Shown here: piece after piece, positions 6,419-13,377 of the stretch
How positions within the stretch are numbered: the stretch's first letter is position 1
Layout: the number at the start of each line of letters is the position of its first letter
Assembly (NCBI GenBank): GCA_964478235.1
Contig: CAYZGX010000014.1
Location: 1 to 14,078 of the forward strand
Reading direction: 5' to 3'
Origin: 2-02-FULL-45-10 sp964478235
GTDB lineage: Bacteria > Patescibacteriota > Patescibacteriia > Magasanikbacterales > GWA2-37-8
DNA: 14,078 nt
Translations under genes and position numbers: made by a program
Notes under the pieces: generated by a model
Seen by the model: only the letters and a program-made list of their open reading frames with translations
The model's database searches: none
What the model was told of the DNA's origin: nothing

Positions 6419-6901
6419 ATGCTTACCCTACGACCAATCCGCGAAAAAGCTTGTTTCTGCGGACCAGCCTCACTATCTATTGTCCTTGATTTTTATGGCA
6501 AAAAATTAAGCCAAGAAGAGCTCGGCCGACACGCCCACACCACCTTACAACACGGTACTTCGGCAAAAAATCTTCTCCGCACCGCCAAGCTCTATGGTTT
6601 TGACGGAAAAATTAAGAACAACTGTACTTTTCAAGATCTAGCTCAATGGCTCAAAGCCAAAATTCCAGTGATTGTTGACTGGTTTTCAGAAGACGACGGT
6701 CATTATTCTGTCGTTGCTGGACTTGATAAAAAATATATTTATTTAGAAGACCCAGAAATTGCTGGCATTAAAAAAATTGACCTCATCACTTTTAAACGCA
6801 TTTGGTTTGATTTTCCCGCTGATTATATTAAAAACGCAAAAGACCTCATCCTTCGTCAGGCAATCATTATTATTCCAAAAAAAGTTTCTCGCAAAACATA
6901 G
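6419..6901 (+). CDS. Stand-alone C39-like cysteine peptidase domain protein
   Basis: This 160-aa single-domain protein has a C39/papain-like triad: Cys14 in CFCGPASL, His95 in DDGHYSVVAG and Asp111 in YLEDPE. The body pattern (EELGRHAHTT, HGTSAKNLL, IPVIVDWF) is the usual one for this domain. No signal peptide, membrane segment, ABC transporter or double-glycine leader substrate is present, so it is not the classical bacteriocin-exporter peptidase. It is probably cytoplasmic. Relatives I remember have Gln at the oxyanion position just before the Cys. Here PIREKACFCG has Glu9 where Gln is expected, which may affect activity. It lies 15 bp after the YdeI-like gene and is the last gene before a new promoter candidate, so it probably ends the operon. 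Confidence 0.8.
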   Translation: MLTLRPIREKACFCGPASLSIVLDFYGKKLSQEELGRHAHTTLQHGTSAKNLLRTAKLYGFDGKIKNNCTFQDLAQWLKAKIPVIVDWFSEDDGHYSVVAGLDKKYIYLEDPEIAGIKKIDLITFKRIWFDFPADYIKNAKDLILRQAIIIIPKKVSRKT

Positions 6902-6905
6902 GTCA

Positions 6906-6934
6906 TTGTTTTTCGCAGTCAACTACTGTATAGT
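6906..6934 (+). promoter_or_regulatory. Candidate promoter for the DUF2231/PhnA pair
   Basis: TTGTTT (6906-6911), a 17-base spacer and TATAGT (6929-6934) fit a sigma70-type promoter in the 63-bp gap after the C39-like gene. The expected start near 6941 leaves a leader of about 24 bases with no Shine-Dalgarno. No terminator is seen in the gap, so read-through from the carotenoid operon is also possible. Confidence 0.6.
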
Positions 6935-6964
6935 TTCAGCATCTTATTCACCAACTCGATTTGT

Positions 6965-7483
6965 ATGGGAACACTGCATCCAGCACTAGTCCACATTCCT
7001 GTGGGACTCCTCATCGTCTACAGCGGAATTGAAATTGGACTTCTTTTTTTTAGATCATACCGAGAACGCCTGTCTCTTGGTAAATATCTTATGCTTCTTA
7101 TCGGTGTGATTGGGGGCTTTTTTGCTCTTCAAACCGGCGAAGCTCTTGAAGATGTCTGGGGTCACAGCGCCCTCATCGAGCTGCATTCCACTTTTGCAAC
7201 AACGACCTTTTGGATATACGCTGTTATCTTGCTCATGTTTACTATTGATTTTGCTCGAACTTCTAGCAAAGTTGTTGCCTACGTTCAAAAAACAGCTTTC
7301 ACACAATCGTTGTGGAAAGCGCTCGTCACCGTCTCTACTTTTACCCTCAAACAGCCTATCCTCGCTCTACTCGCCCTGCTTGGCGGAGTAGCTCTCACTA
7401 TCACTGGCGCACTTGGTGGCGCCCTTGCCCACGGCCCAGAGGCAGACCCGGCTGTATCTTTTATTTATTCTCTCTTTTTCTAA
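6965..7483 (+). CDS. DUF2231-type membrane protein
   Basis: This 172-aa protein has four predicted hydrophobic segments (about 10-29, 41-57, 75-95 and 129-152). It starts with LHPALVHIPVGLL (4-16), the hallmark of DUF2231 (PF09990), whose His residues in the first helix are conserved. The family's TGE motif appears at 57-59, further His residues occur at 67 and 74, and a Gly-rich helix LGGVALTITGALGGALAHG lies near the C-terminus. Family members are small inner-membrane proteins sometimes found near cytochromes or redox genes. Conserved His could bind heme or metal, but no function is proven. The ATG at 6965 is the first in frame and sits just before the motif, as in the family. The next gene starts 4 bp after its stop. 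Confidence 0.78.
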   Translation: MGTLHPALVHIPVGLLIVYSGIEIGLLFFRSYRERLSLGKYLMLLIGVIGGFFALQTGEALEDVWGHSALIELHSTFATTTFWIYAVILLMFTIDFARTSSKVVAYVQKTAFTQSLWKALVTVSTFTLKQPILALLALLGGVALTITGALGGALAHGPEADPAVSFIYSLFF

Positions 7484-7487
7484 TCGT

Positions 7488-7703
7488 ATGGAAGAAACCA
7501 AAGACTGTAATGGTAATCTGCTTATCGCCGGAGACTCCGTCCAGCTGAACAAAGACCTCAAACTCAAAGGATCGTCAACGACGTATAAAATTGGTACCGT
7601 TTTTAAAAACATTCGCCTCACTTCGAGCCCTGAAGAAATTGAGTGTCGCGATGGAAAAACGACACTGGTGCTCAAAACGTGCTTCCTAAAAAAGAGAGGC
7701 TAG
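7488..7703 (+). CDS. PhnA (YjdM) C-terminal domain protein
   Basis: This 71-aa protein corresponds to the C-terminal beta-rich domain of PhnA/YjdM (PF03831). Its markers are DCNGNLLIAGDSVQLNKDLK (6-25), LKGSSTTYKIGT and VFKNIRL, ending LKTCFLKK. Full-length PhnA has an N-terminal zinc-ribbon of about 40 residues, which is missing here. The frame is open upstream to 7413, but that part overlaps the previous gene and encodes no zinc-ribbon Cys pairs, so this is a natural short form. Despite the name, the family is not shown to act in phosphonate breakdown and its role is unclear. The start is the ATG at 7488, 4 bp after the DUF2231 stop, indicating a two-gene unit. A strong terminator follows. 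Confidence 0.85.
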   Translation: MEETKDCNGNLLIAGDSVQLNKDLKLKGSSTTYKIGTVFKNIRLTSSPEEIECRDGKTTLVLKTCFLKKRG

Positions 7704-7730
7704 CTCTACTATAACAGAGTCAGAGTAATC

Positions 7731-7768
7731 AAAAAACCACCACTCTCAACGAAGAGTGGTGGTTTTTT
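7731..7768. terminator. Strong bidirectional terminator between convergent genes
   Basis: AAAAAACCACCACTCT (7731-7746) pairs perfectly with AGAGTGGTGGTTTTTT (7753-7768) around a six-base loop. It ends the PhnA-domain gene on the plus strand and the giant surface protein gene on the minus strand, whose stop is at 7784. Confidence 0.93.
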
Positions 7769-7783
7769 ATTTGCATTGTATGA

Positions 7784-10700
7784 TTAACGAGCTAACCCGT
7801 TTAAGACTGCTCGTGTTGGTGTATCAACCTGGCCTGTCTGTGCTAGTTTGTATTTCTTTTGGAAAAGCATCAGTGCGCTTTTTGTTTTTCCAGCAAAAGT
7901 GTCCGACTCCTTGCCAAGCGACCCAGCATTTGTCTTTGAAACAATGAAGCCGTGCTTGTTGAGTGTTTTTTGAAGAGTTACTACTTGCGCATCAACCGAA
8001 CCCATCTTGAGCGTCTTCGTGAAAAGAGGTGTTGTGATTATTTTCTCCCCTTCTACCTCTTGAATTGGCGTATCTTCTTCAACAGCCAACTCTTCACTCC
8101 ACAATCTATTGAGAAGCTGTCGTGTTGGCTCATCCACTCGACCGACAGCTCGCAGACCATACTTTCTCTGGAATCTAAGCAAGGCGTTGTAAGTGGCTGG
8201 CCCAAACATGGTGGTTTCCTTACCTGGCGACCCAGCGCCCGAACGCGCGACGGTGAAGCCGAGTTTATTGAGAAGCTGTTGCAGATATACAACTTCGCTG
8301 TCTCGTTTATTTACCACTAATAAACGCGTGAAGCGCTCGGCCACTCCCCCGTTTTGCATGCCGTCATTTGGCGTAGTTGGCGGAATAACTGGTTCTGGCT
8401 TTACAATCACCTCTGGAATAATAGGCTCAACAACTAGTGGTGTTGAGGTAGTGGCAACGGGAAGCGTGGAGGTGGCAACTGGTGGTGTTTCTATAACCAC
8501 TTCAACAACCGAGGACATAAGCGGTGGCGAGTACCCTGGACAGCCAGAGCTTGAAGCGCCAAATGATGTAGTGCCTGTTTCTATGAGATCGCCATTACGA
8601 GCTTTAACACTGTATTGAAACGTCCGACCACACGACAAACTGGAATCGTAAAAAAGAGTACTGGTTGTCCAACCAGAAGTGTTGCCAGTGGTGGCGTTGG
8701 TGGCCAAAAAGGCGGTAGTAGATGGATTCGTGCTTGACCAGGTAATAATGCCGGTATTTGAGCTTTGACCAATCTGACTAAGACCACTCGGACTATCTGC
8801 CAAAGTAAAACCAACCAGTTCAGTGGTAGCAGTTGCTGAATTACCAAAAGTATCAAAGACCCAAATGTTAAAGACATATTGGGTGGAGGTGGTAAGACCG
8901 GTGACTGAGGTAGTGGTGGCTGAGTTAAAGTTTGCTGAGGCAAGATTCACATCCGTTGATGAGGTGATCGCGGTGTCAGCTTGGGTAACAGTTGATGTAC
9001 CAGCTTTGTAGAAAATTTTGTAATGACTGAAATTGGAATCGGTGGATGAAGCACCAAACCGAACAACAAACCCTTGAGTAGATGTACTGTAAAAACTTAA
9101 GTTTCCCGGAGCTATTGGAGCGGAGTTATCGAGTGTAATGGTGGAAGACACCGTTGTCCCACTCGTTGTACCGTCGTTTGGAGTGACAAAAAGACAGTAC
9201 TGTCCGTCGGCTGATGGCAAGTTGGCTTTGGAGTTCCAGGTATAATAGACTGTATTAGCTCCCGAGGTTGTTTTAATCGCCGTCAGCTGATAGCCGTCGG
9301 CTGCGTTATTATTAAGAGCTAGGTTACCCGCCGAAAAAGTAGAGGTGATAGCCGATAACAGTGTTGTCGTAGCTTGGCCAGTGTAGGCGGCACAGGTGCC
9401 CGCTTTATATTCTGTCTTAATTTTTACATCGTTGGTGTCGGCGTCGGAGGCTTGAACAGAGATACTCACATAACCACTACCTGTAGATGAAGCGAAGACA
9501 GATAATAAACTCAAGGCTGGCGCAGAATTAAGTTGTAAAAAGTTAGCTGCACCAGCTGACCCAGCTGTACCGCCATTTGAAGTAGAGCCGCCGGCTACAG
9601 AAAAATAACCGAGCGTTGAACTGATAGCATTGCTAGTGTAATACCCAATAAAGACGCAGCCGCCACCACCTCCACCGTTACCACTACTATCACCAACCCC
9701 TGTAGCATTAAAGGATTGTGGAGTACCGGTCACGACGCTCGCAATAATCTTTACGCCGCCACCAGCACCGCCACCGCCGCCAGCACCGCCTTTAGCGGTA
9801 AGATTACCACTGAGCGTGAGCGTCCCGGTTACTGACATTATAATTAAACCACCACCAGTACCACCGGTTGAGACTCCTGAAACACTACCACCACCGGAGC
9901 CAATCGTAGACGGGCTTGAGGTGGTGCAGTATCTGGTACCACCGGCGTTAACACCAAAACTACCAGCGCCACCATTACCACCGTGTGCACCACCGCCGCC
10001 ACCAAATGATCCTGAAGCTAAACCAGCTCCTGGACCAGATCCAGCAGTATACCCTCTTGCGTCCACATTAATATGCCCACCAGAATTAAGAGTAACTGTT
10101 GTAGCCGACAAATTGACAATGTGCGATTGGACTGTTGTATTTGCTGTGTGGGTGATAAGCCCTCTGTTAGCAACCACGATGGTTGAGGCCTGATTAAAAG
10201 AATTTGTTGAAGTTGAAAAACCGCTAAACTCCATTGTTGAAGAAACACTACCATTACCAATCGTGAGAGTGTTCACTGTAGTAGACGAAAACCGTATGTT
10301 TGGACTAACGCGCAGTAAGCCATTGTTAACAGAAATGGTTTCAATGGTTTGGGATAAAGTAGAGCTAGCGCCCATGATTAACGTAGAGCTACTATTAATA
10401 TTGAGGGAGGTGGTTACAACATTAAAGACGGTCGAAGTGGTGAGCGTGAAGGAACCACCGGAAAGATTGAGCGTGTTCACTGCAAAATTTGAATACGTGA
10501 CACCCGAATTAATCGTCATATTACCACCCAATATTGATAAGGTTGTGAGTGGAAAATCTACATTTGAGGTGCTATTTAGTGTCACCACAGACGAAGTCAC
10601 AACGGATAGTGCTGTAACTGAATCGCCGTGTAGTAAACCGCCAGCTAGTACAGTGATGGACGCACCATTTAAATTAAGCGTACCAGCTGTAGAGATGGTG

Positions 10701-11959
10701 GTTGAAGCCCCACTTCTAATACGCAGAGTCCCAGAGGTTGTACTCAAAAACGGTAAACTGTTACTCAAGATTAAACTTCTTGTTGATGAAACAAACAGCG
10801 TTGAGGTGCGCAGAGACAGTGTTGCAATCGTCAGATTTTCATTAAGTGGCGTTTCGGCCCCAGATAAAACTGACGATGACCAGATAGAGCCGGTTTGACC
10901 AACTTGTTTGATATACGTAATACCAGCGCCGCCATTTTCAGATGATGACCCAGTAGCGCCACCGTTCATTGAATAGTATGACGCTGTTGTAGATACTGAA
11001 TTACTCGTGGTGTATTCAATATACACACAGCCACCACCACCGCCGCCAGCACCGCCGCTGCCATCAGCGCTACCAGCAACACTAAATGTTGACGGTGTGC
11101 CCGTCACCACGCTTGCCACAATTTTTACGCCACCACCAGCGCCACCACCAGCGCCACTTCCCGCCGTGCCGCCTCGAGCAAGAATCGTCCCATTAAGTGT
11201 CGTTGTGCCGGTTGTGGTAATGCTAATTAAACCACCGCCGGGACCACCTAAAGTAGCACTATTACTGAGGCCGCCGCCCGATGAACCGACTGTTGCTGGT
11301 CCAGAAATTGCACAATACCCAACACCACCAGCATTAACACTGAACGATCCAACACCACCATTTCCTCCGTGTCCTCCACCAGATCCACCAAATGCCCCAT
11401 TAGCAGCTCCCGCCCCCGGACCTCGACCAACACTACTAACCGGATTGTACCCTTTGCTATCAACATTAATCGATCCACCGGAATTAACCGTGACCGTAGT
11501 GGCTGAAAAATTAATCGTACTTGTTTGCGCTGTCCAATTTCTCTCGTGTGTGAGGGTGCCGCCGCTTTGAATCAAGAGATCACCAGTAATGCTTTGCGCA
11601 CTGGTCGTCGCAAAAGATAGCGTGCCACTCGCCGCAATAGTAATATTTCCACCACTGGAAATACTTCCGCTTAAAATGAGTGTATTTGTGGCATTAGCCG
11701 CTCCACCGATAGTGAGAGTGCTAAAAGCAACCGTGCTGGTCGCTAAAACAAAATTCTGAGTGTTGCTGGCAATAACGACATCTGAAGTGCTGGAGGGCAC
11801 TTGACCAACATCCCAGTTGGCTGGACTATGCCAACTACCATTACTTACACCAACCCAGGTCACCGTGCCAGCGTGCACCTGATTGATAGTAACAAAAAAA
11901 GACGCTATTACTAACGAAAAAAGGGTCAAAAAAAATGTTGTGACTCGTTGTCTATTCAT
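7784..11959 (-). CDS. Giant secreted Gly-rich protein with peptidoglycan-binding domains
   Basis: The 1391-aa protein begins at the ATG at 11959, which gives a clean signal peptide (MNRQRV, hydrophobic core, cleavage likely after VHA at about residue 30). The open frame to 12052 would add a charged 31-residue leader overlapping the divergent promoter. After cleavage comes a WVG...GSWHSPANWD...VP segment resembling the start of bacterial surface beta-helix domains. Then follow long Ser/Thr/Leu-rich strand repeats holding two Gly-rich modules (about 131-353 and 596-811), a linker domain with a DADTND motif (about 810-945), one or two fibronectin III-like domains (about 946-1143) and a Pro/Val/Thr stalk (about 1143-1200). 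Two PGB_1-type peptidoglycan-binding domains close it (about 1213-1285 and 1316-1390; VVYLQQLLNKLGF, ALLRFQRKYGL, and QVVTLQKTLNKHGF, ALMLFQKKYKL). It is probably a wall-attached fibre or adhesin. No enzymatic site is seen. Confidence 0.88.
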   Translation of the reverse strand: MNRQRVTTFFLTLFSLVIASFFVTINQVHAGTVTWVGVSNGSWHSPANWDVGQVPSSTSDVVIASNTQNFVLATSTVAFSTLTIGGAANATNTLILSGSISSGGNITIAASGTLSFATTSAQSITGDLLIQSGGTLTHERNWTAQTSTINFSATTVTVNSGGSINVDSKGYNPVSSVGRGPGAGAANGAFGGSGGGHGGNGGVGSFSVNAGGVGYCAISGPATVGSSGGGLSNSATLGGPGGGLISITTTGTTTLNGTILARGGTAGSGAGGGAGGGVKIVASVVTGTPSTFSVAGSADGSGGAGGGGGGCVYIEYTTSNSVSTTASYYSMNGGATGSSSENGGAGITYIKQVGQTGSIWSSSVLSGAETPLNENLTIATLSLRTSTLFVSSTRSLILSNSLPFLSTTSGTLRIRSGASTTISTAGTLNLNGASITVLAGGLLHGDSVTALSVVTSSVVTLNSTSNVDFPLTTLSILGGNMTINSGVTYSNFAVNTLNLSGGSFTLTTSTVFNVVTTSLNINSSSTLIMGASSTLSQTIETISVNNGLLRVSPNIRFSSTTVNTLTIGNGSVSSTMEFSGFSTSTNSFNQASTIVVANRGLITHTANTTVQSHIVNLSATTVTLNSGGHINVDARGYTAGSGPGAGLASGSFGGGGGAHGGNGGAGSFGVNAGGTRYCTTSSPSTIGSGGGSVSGVSTGGTGGGLIIMSVTGTLTLSGNLTAKGGAGGGGGAGGGVKIIASVVTGTPQSFNATGVGDSSGNGGGGGGCVFIGYYTSNAISSTLGYFSVAGGSTSNGGTAGSAGAANFLQLNSAPALSLLSVFASSTGSGYVSISVQASDADTNDVKIKTEYKAGTCAAYTGQATTTLLSAITSTFSAGNLALNNNAADGYQLTAIKTTSGANTVYYTWNSKANLPSADGQYCLFVTPNDGTTSGTTVSSTITLDNSAPIAPGNLSFYSTSTQGFVVRFGASSTDSNFSHYKIFYKAGTSTVTQADTAITSSTDVNLASANFNSATTTSVTGLTTSTQYVFNIWVFDTFGNSATATTELVGFTLADSPSGLSQIGQSSNTGIITWSSTNPSTTAFLATNATTGNTSGWTTSTLFYDSSLSCGRTFQYSVKARNGDLIETGTTSFGASSSGCPGYSPPLMSSVVEVVIETPPVATSTLPVATTSTPLVVEPIIPEVIVKPEPVIPPTTPNDGMQNGGVAERFTRLLVVNKRDSEVVYLQQLLNKLGFTVARSGAGSPGKETTMFGPATYNALLRFQRKYGLRAVGRVDEPTRQLLNRLWSEELAVEEDTPIQEVEGEKIITTPLFTKTLKMGSVDAQVVTLQKTLNKHGFIVSKTNAGSLGKESDTFAGKTKSALMLFQKKYKLAQTGQVDTPTRAVLNGLAR
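9525..10170 (-). repeat. Gly-rich module, copy 2, within the surface protein
   Basis: This copy encodes a stretch beginning NLSATTVTLNSGGHINVDAR and continuing GPGAGLASGSFGGGGGAHGG, GSFGVNAGGTRYC, GGVKIIASVVTGTPQSF and GGGGGGCVFIGYYTSN. It lines up in order with copy 1 along its whole length. Conserved single Cys residues (in RYC and GGCVFI) could form a disulfide. Boundaries are approximate. Confidence 0.8.
10900..11565 (-). repeat. Gly-rich module, copy 1, within the surface protein
   Basis: This copy encodes NFSATTVTVNSGGSINVDSK, then GPGAGAANGAFGGSGGGHGG, GSFSVNAGGVGYC, GGVKIVASVVTGTPSTF and GGGGGGCVYIEYTTSN. It is colinear with copy 2. The two lie about 240 residues apart, separated by Ser/Thr/Leu strand repeats, which shows an internal duplication of about 210-220 residues. 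Boundaries are approximate. Confidence 0.8.
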
Positions 11960-11967
11960 CTTCTTGG

Positions 11968-11973
11968 AGTATA
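11968..11973 (-). promoter_or_regulatory. Candidate -10 box of the surface protein gene
   Basis: TATACT read on the minus strand lies 8 bases before the chosen ATG at 11959. If used, transcription would begin almost at the ATG, giving a leaderless or nearly leaderless mRNA. No good -35 lies 17 bases upstream (TGGTTT only), so support is weak. Confidence 0.3.
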
Positions 11974-12045
11974 CATGATTTTTCTGACAAAAACCAGCCT
12001 TTCTGTTCACATTTTTGTCTTCTTTTACACTACCAGTTAAGGTGG

Positions 12046-12075
12046 TGGACAAGACCTCCCTATCTGTACTACAAT
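12046..12075 (+). promoter_or_regulatory. Candidate promoter for the 59-aa protein and dehydrogenase
   Basis: TGGACA (12046-12051), an 18-base spacer and TACAAT (12070-12075) each match the sigma70 consensus at five of six positions. Transcription would start near 12082, leaving a leader of about 32 bases before the ATG at 12114. Confidence 0.6.
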
Positions 12076-12113
12076 ACCTTGGTTCTTATTAAGAAAATTA
12101 CAAACTTTACTGT

Positions 12114-12293
12114 ATGAAATGGTACAAAAAACAACTCGATCAGCTCAAAGCCGAAAAACACCTCCCCTCTTCATCTGATGAAGACGCTCCAAAAACCAGC
12201 CGACAACGTATTGATACCAACAAAATGCGTTTAAGAAAAATTCCTAAACCGGGTGAAAAACGCAGTCGTCCAAAAACTGACGCTATCTCATAA
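12114..12293 (+). CDS. Small basic protein of unknown function, upstream of dehydrogenase
   Basis: An ATG at 12114 opens a 59-aa frame ending in TAA at 12293, four bases before the dehydrogenase ATG. The product begins MKWYKKQLDQLKAEKHLP, has an acidic patch (SSSDEDAP, 19-26), and ends in a Lys/Arg-rich tail (MRLRKIPKPGEKRSRPK). It has no signal peptide or membrane segment and looks largely disordered, of a kind that could bind nucleic acid or another protein. I do not recognise a family. A good promoter candidate upstream, A/T-ending codons like the neighbouring genes and the tight spacing to the next gene support it as real. It might regulate, or simply precede, the dehydrogenase in a two-gene operon. 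Confidence 0.65.
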   Translation: MKWYKKQLDQLKAEKHLPSSSDEDAPKTSRQRIDTNKMRLRKIPKPGEKRSRPKTDAIS

Positions 12294-12297
12294 CCCT

Positions 12298-13305
12298 ATG
12301 ACCTCTCGCGCGCCAAAAATAAGCATTTACAGCTTGTGGCCTGAGTTGGTTGACTACGCCAAAAAAAAATTACGTTCGCTCCCCTATTCCATTCACACCG
12401 CTGCCCTGAGCGACGCTATTCTTGACCCCAATACTGAAATACTGGTGGTTTTTATTGAATCTCCCGTCACCAAACAGACTATGGTCAAGCTCCCCAAACT
12501 TAGACACATCATTACCATGAGCACCGGCTTTGACCATATTGACCTCAAAACAGCCAAGAAACGCGGTATTGCTGTATCAAACGTCCCAAACTATGGCGAA
12601 AATACGGTGGCCGAGCATACCTTTGCTCTCATTCTTGGTCTGACCAGAAAAGTATTTGAATCAGTGAAACGTGTTAAAGAGGGTGTGTATGATTTCCATG
12701 GTCTTCGCGGTAGTGATCTCAAAGGAAAAACGCTTGGCATTATTGGCACCGGGCGAATTGGTGCTCATGTAGCTCGTATTGCCAAAGGTTTTGATATGAA
12801 CATTATTGCTTATGATGTTCACCCCGACAAAACCCTCGCCCGAAACCTTGGTTTGGTATACGCTCCCCTAACTACTGTTTTTAAAAAGGCAGATATTCTT
12901 ACTCTACATACCCCACTACTCAAATCCACCGAACATCTTATTAACAAAAAAAATCTTCAACTGATGAAGCCGGGGATTTTTTTGGTGAATACCGCTCGTG
13001 GCGGACTCGTTGACGGCGAAGCGCTTCTTGAAGCCCTCAACAGTGGCCATTTGGCCGGCGCTGGTCTTGATGTTTTGGAAGATGAAAATTTGCTTCAGCA
13101 CTACGAAGAAGTGATGAGTGGAAAAGATGCTGGCAAAAAAGTCAAAATGTCATTGGTCAATAACTTGCTGATTGATAGCCCAAAAACTATCATCACCCCA
13201 CACAACGCCTTCAACAGCACTGAAGCACTCCGGAGAATTATTGATGAAACAATCACTACTCTCAACGCCTCTCTTGATGGCGAAATACTCCACCCGGTAG
13301 TCTAA
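12298..13305 (+). CDS. D-2-hydroxyacid dehydrogenase, probably D-lactate dehydrogenase
   Basis: This 335-aa NAD-dependent enzyme has the 2-hydroxyacid dehydrogenase layout. An N-terminal catalytic lobe includes STGFDHIDL (75-83) and VPNYGENTVAEHTFALIL. It is followed by the NAD-binding motif GTGRIG (150-155) with the acidic residue in AYDVH (D173), the catalytic Arg234 in NTARGGLVDG, an acidic cluster after GLDVLEDE (Glu about 261-263) and catalytic His302 in TPHNAFNS. The 265-295 segment between the acidic cluster and the His, with its LIDSPKTIITPHNAF ending, resembles fermentative D-lactate dehydrogenases more than phosphoglycerate dehydrogenases, which would be longer. In a fermentative CPR cell it would reduce pyruvate to D-lactate and regenerate NAD. 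An upstream in-frame ATG at 12253 overlaps the small gene and is not preferred. Exact substrate is inferred. Confidence 0.88.
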   Translation: MTSRAPKISIYSLWPELVDYAKKKLRSLPYSIHTAALSDAILDPNTEILVVFIESPVTKQTMVKLPKLRHIITMSTGFDHIDLKTAKKRGIAVSNVPNYGENTVAEHTFALILGLTRKVFESVKRVKEGVYDFHGLRGSDLKGKTLGIIGTGRIGAHVARIAKGFDMNIIAYDVHPDKTLARNLGLVYAPLTTVFKKADILTLHTPLLKSTEHLINKKNLQLMKPGIFLVNTARGGLVDGEALLEALNSGHLAGAGLDVLEDENLLQHYEEVMSGKDAGKKVKMSLVNNLLIDSPKTIITPHNAFNSTEALRRIIDETITTLNASLDGEILHPVV

Positions 13306-13328
13306 CTTTCTAAACTATAGCTAAAAAC

Positions 13329-13361
13329 AAAAAACCGACCGCTTTCGGCGACCGGTTTTTT
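13329..13361. terminator. Bidirectional terminator after the dehydrogenase
   Basis: AAAAAACCG (13329-13337) pairs with CGGTTTTTT (13353-13361), with a further short CGC/GCG pairing inside. It closes the dehydrogenase on the plus strand and, 17 bases beyond its stop, the lipoprotein gene on the minus strand. Confidence 0.85.
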
Positions 13362-13377
13362 AATTGAAAGATTATTA

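Noticed and set aside
9816..10193. Plus-strand Pro-rich ORF (125 aa), with a similar one at 11007-11570
   Set aside because: These are antisense shadows of the Gly-rich modules of the surface protein: GGN codons read backwards give Pro/Ala runs. The minus-strand frame has a signal peptide and recognisable domains.
9525..11565. Apparent repeats on the surface gene as a CRISPR array or microsatellite
   Set aside because: The repetition follows codon triplets for Gly inside a long intact reading frame and the copies are diverged and unevenly spaced, so it is protein repeat structure, not a CRISPR array.
11960..12052. Longer N-terminus of the surface protein starting at 12052
   Set aside because: The extra 31 residues are charged and would bury the signal peptide, and the region overlaps the divergent promoter at 12046-12075. 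The ATG at 11959 gives a normal signal sequence.
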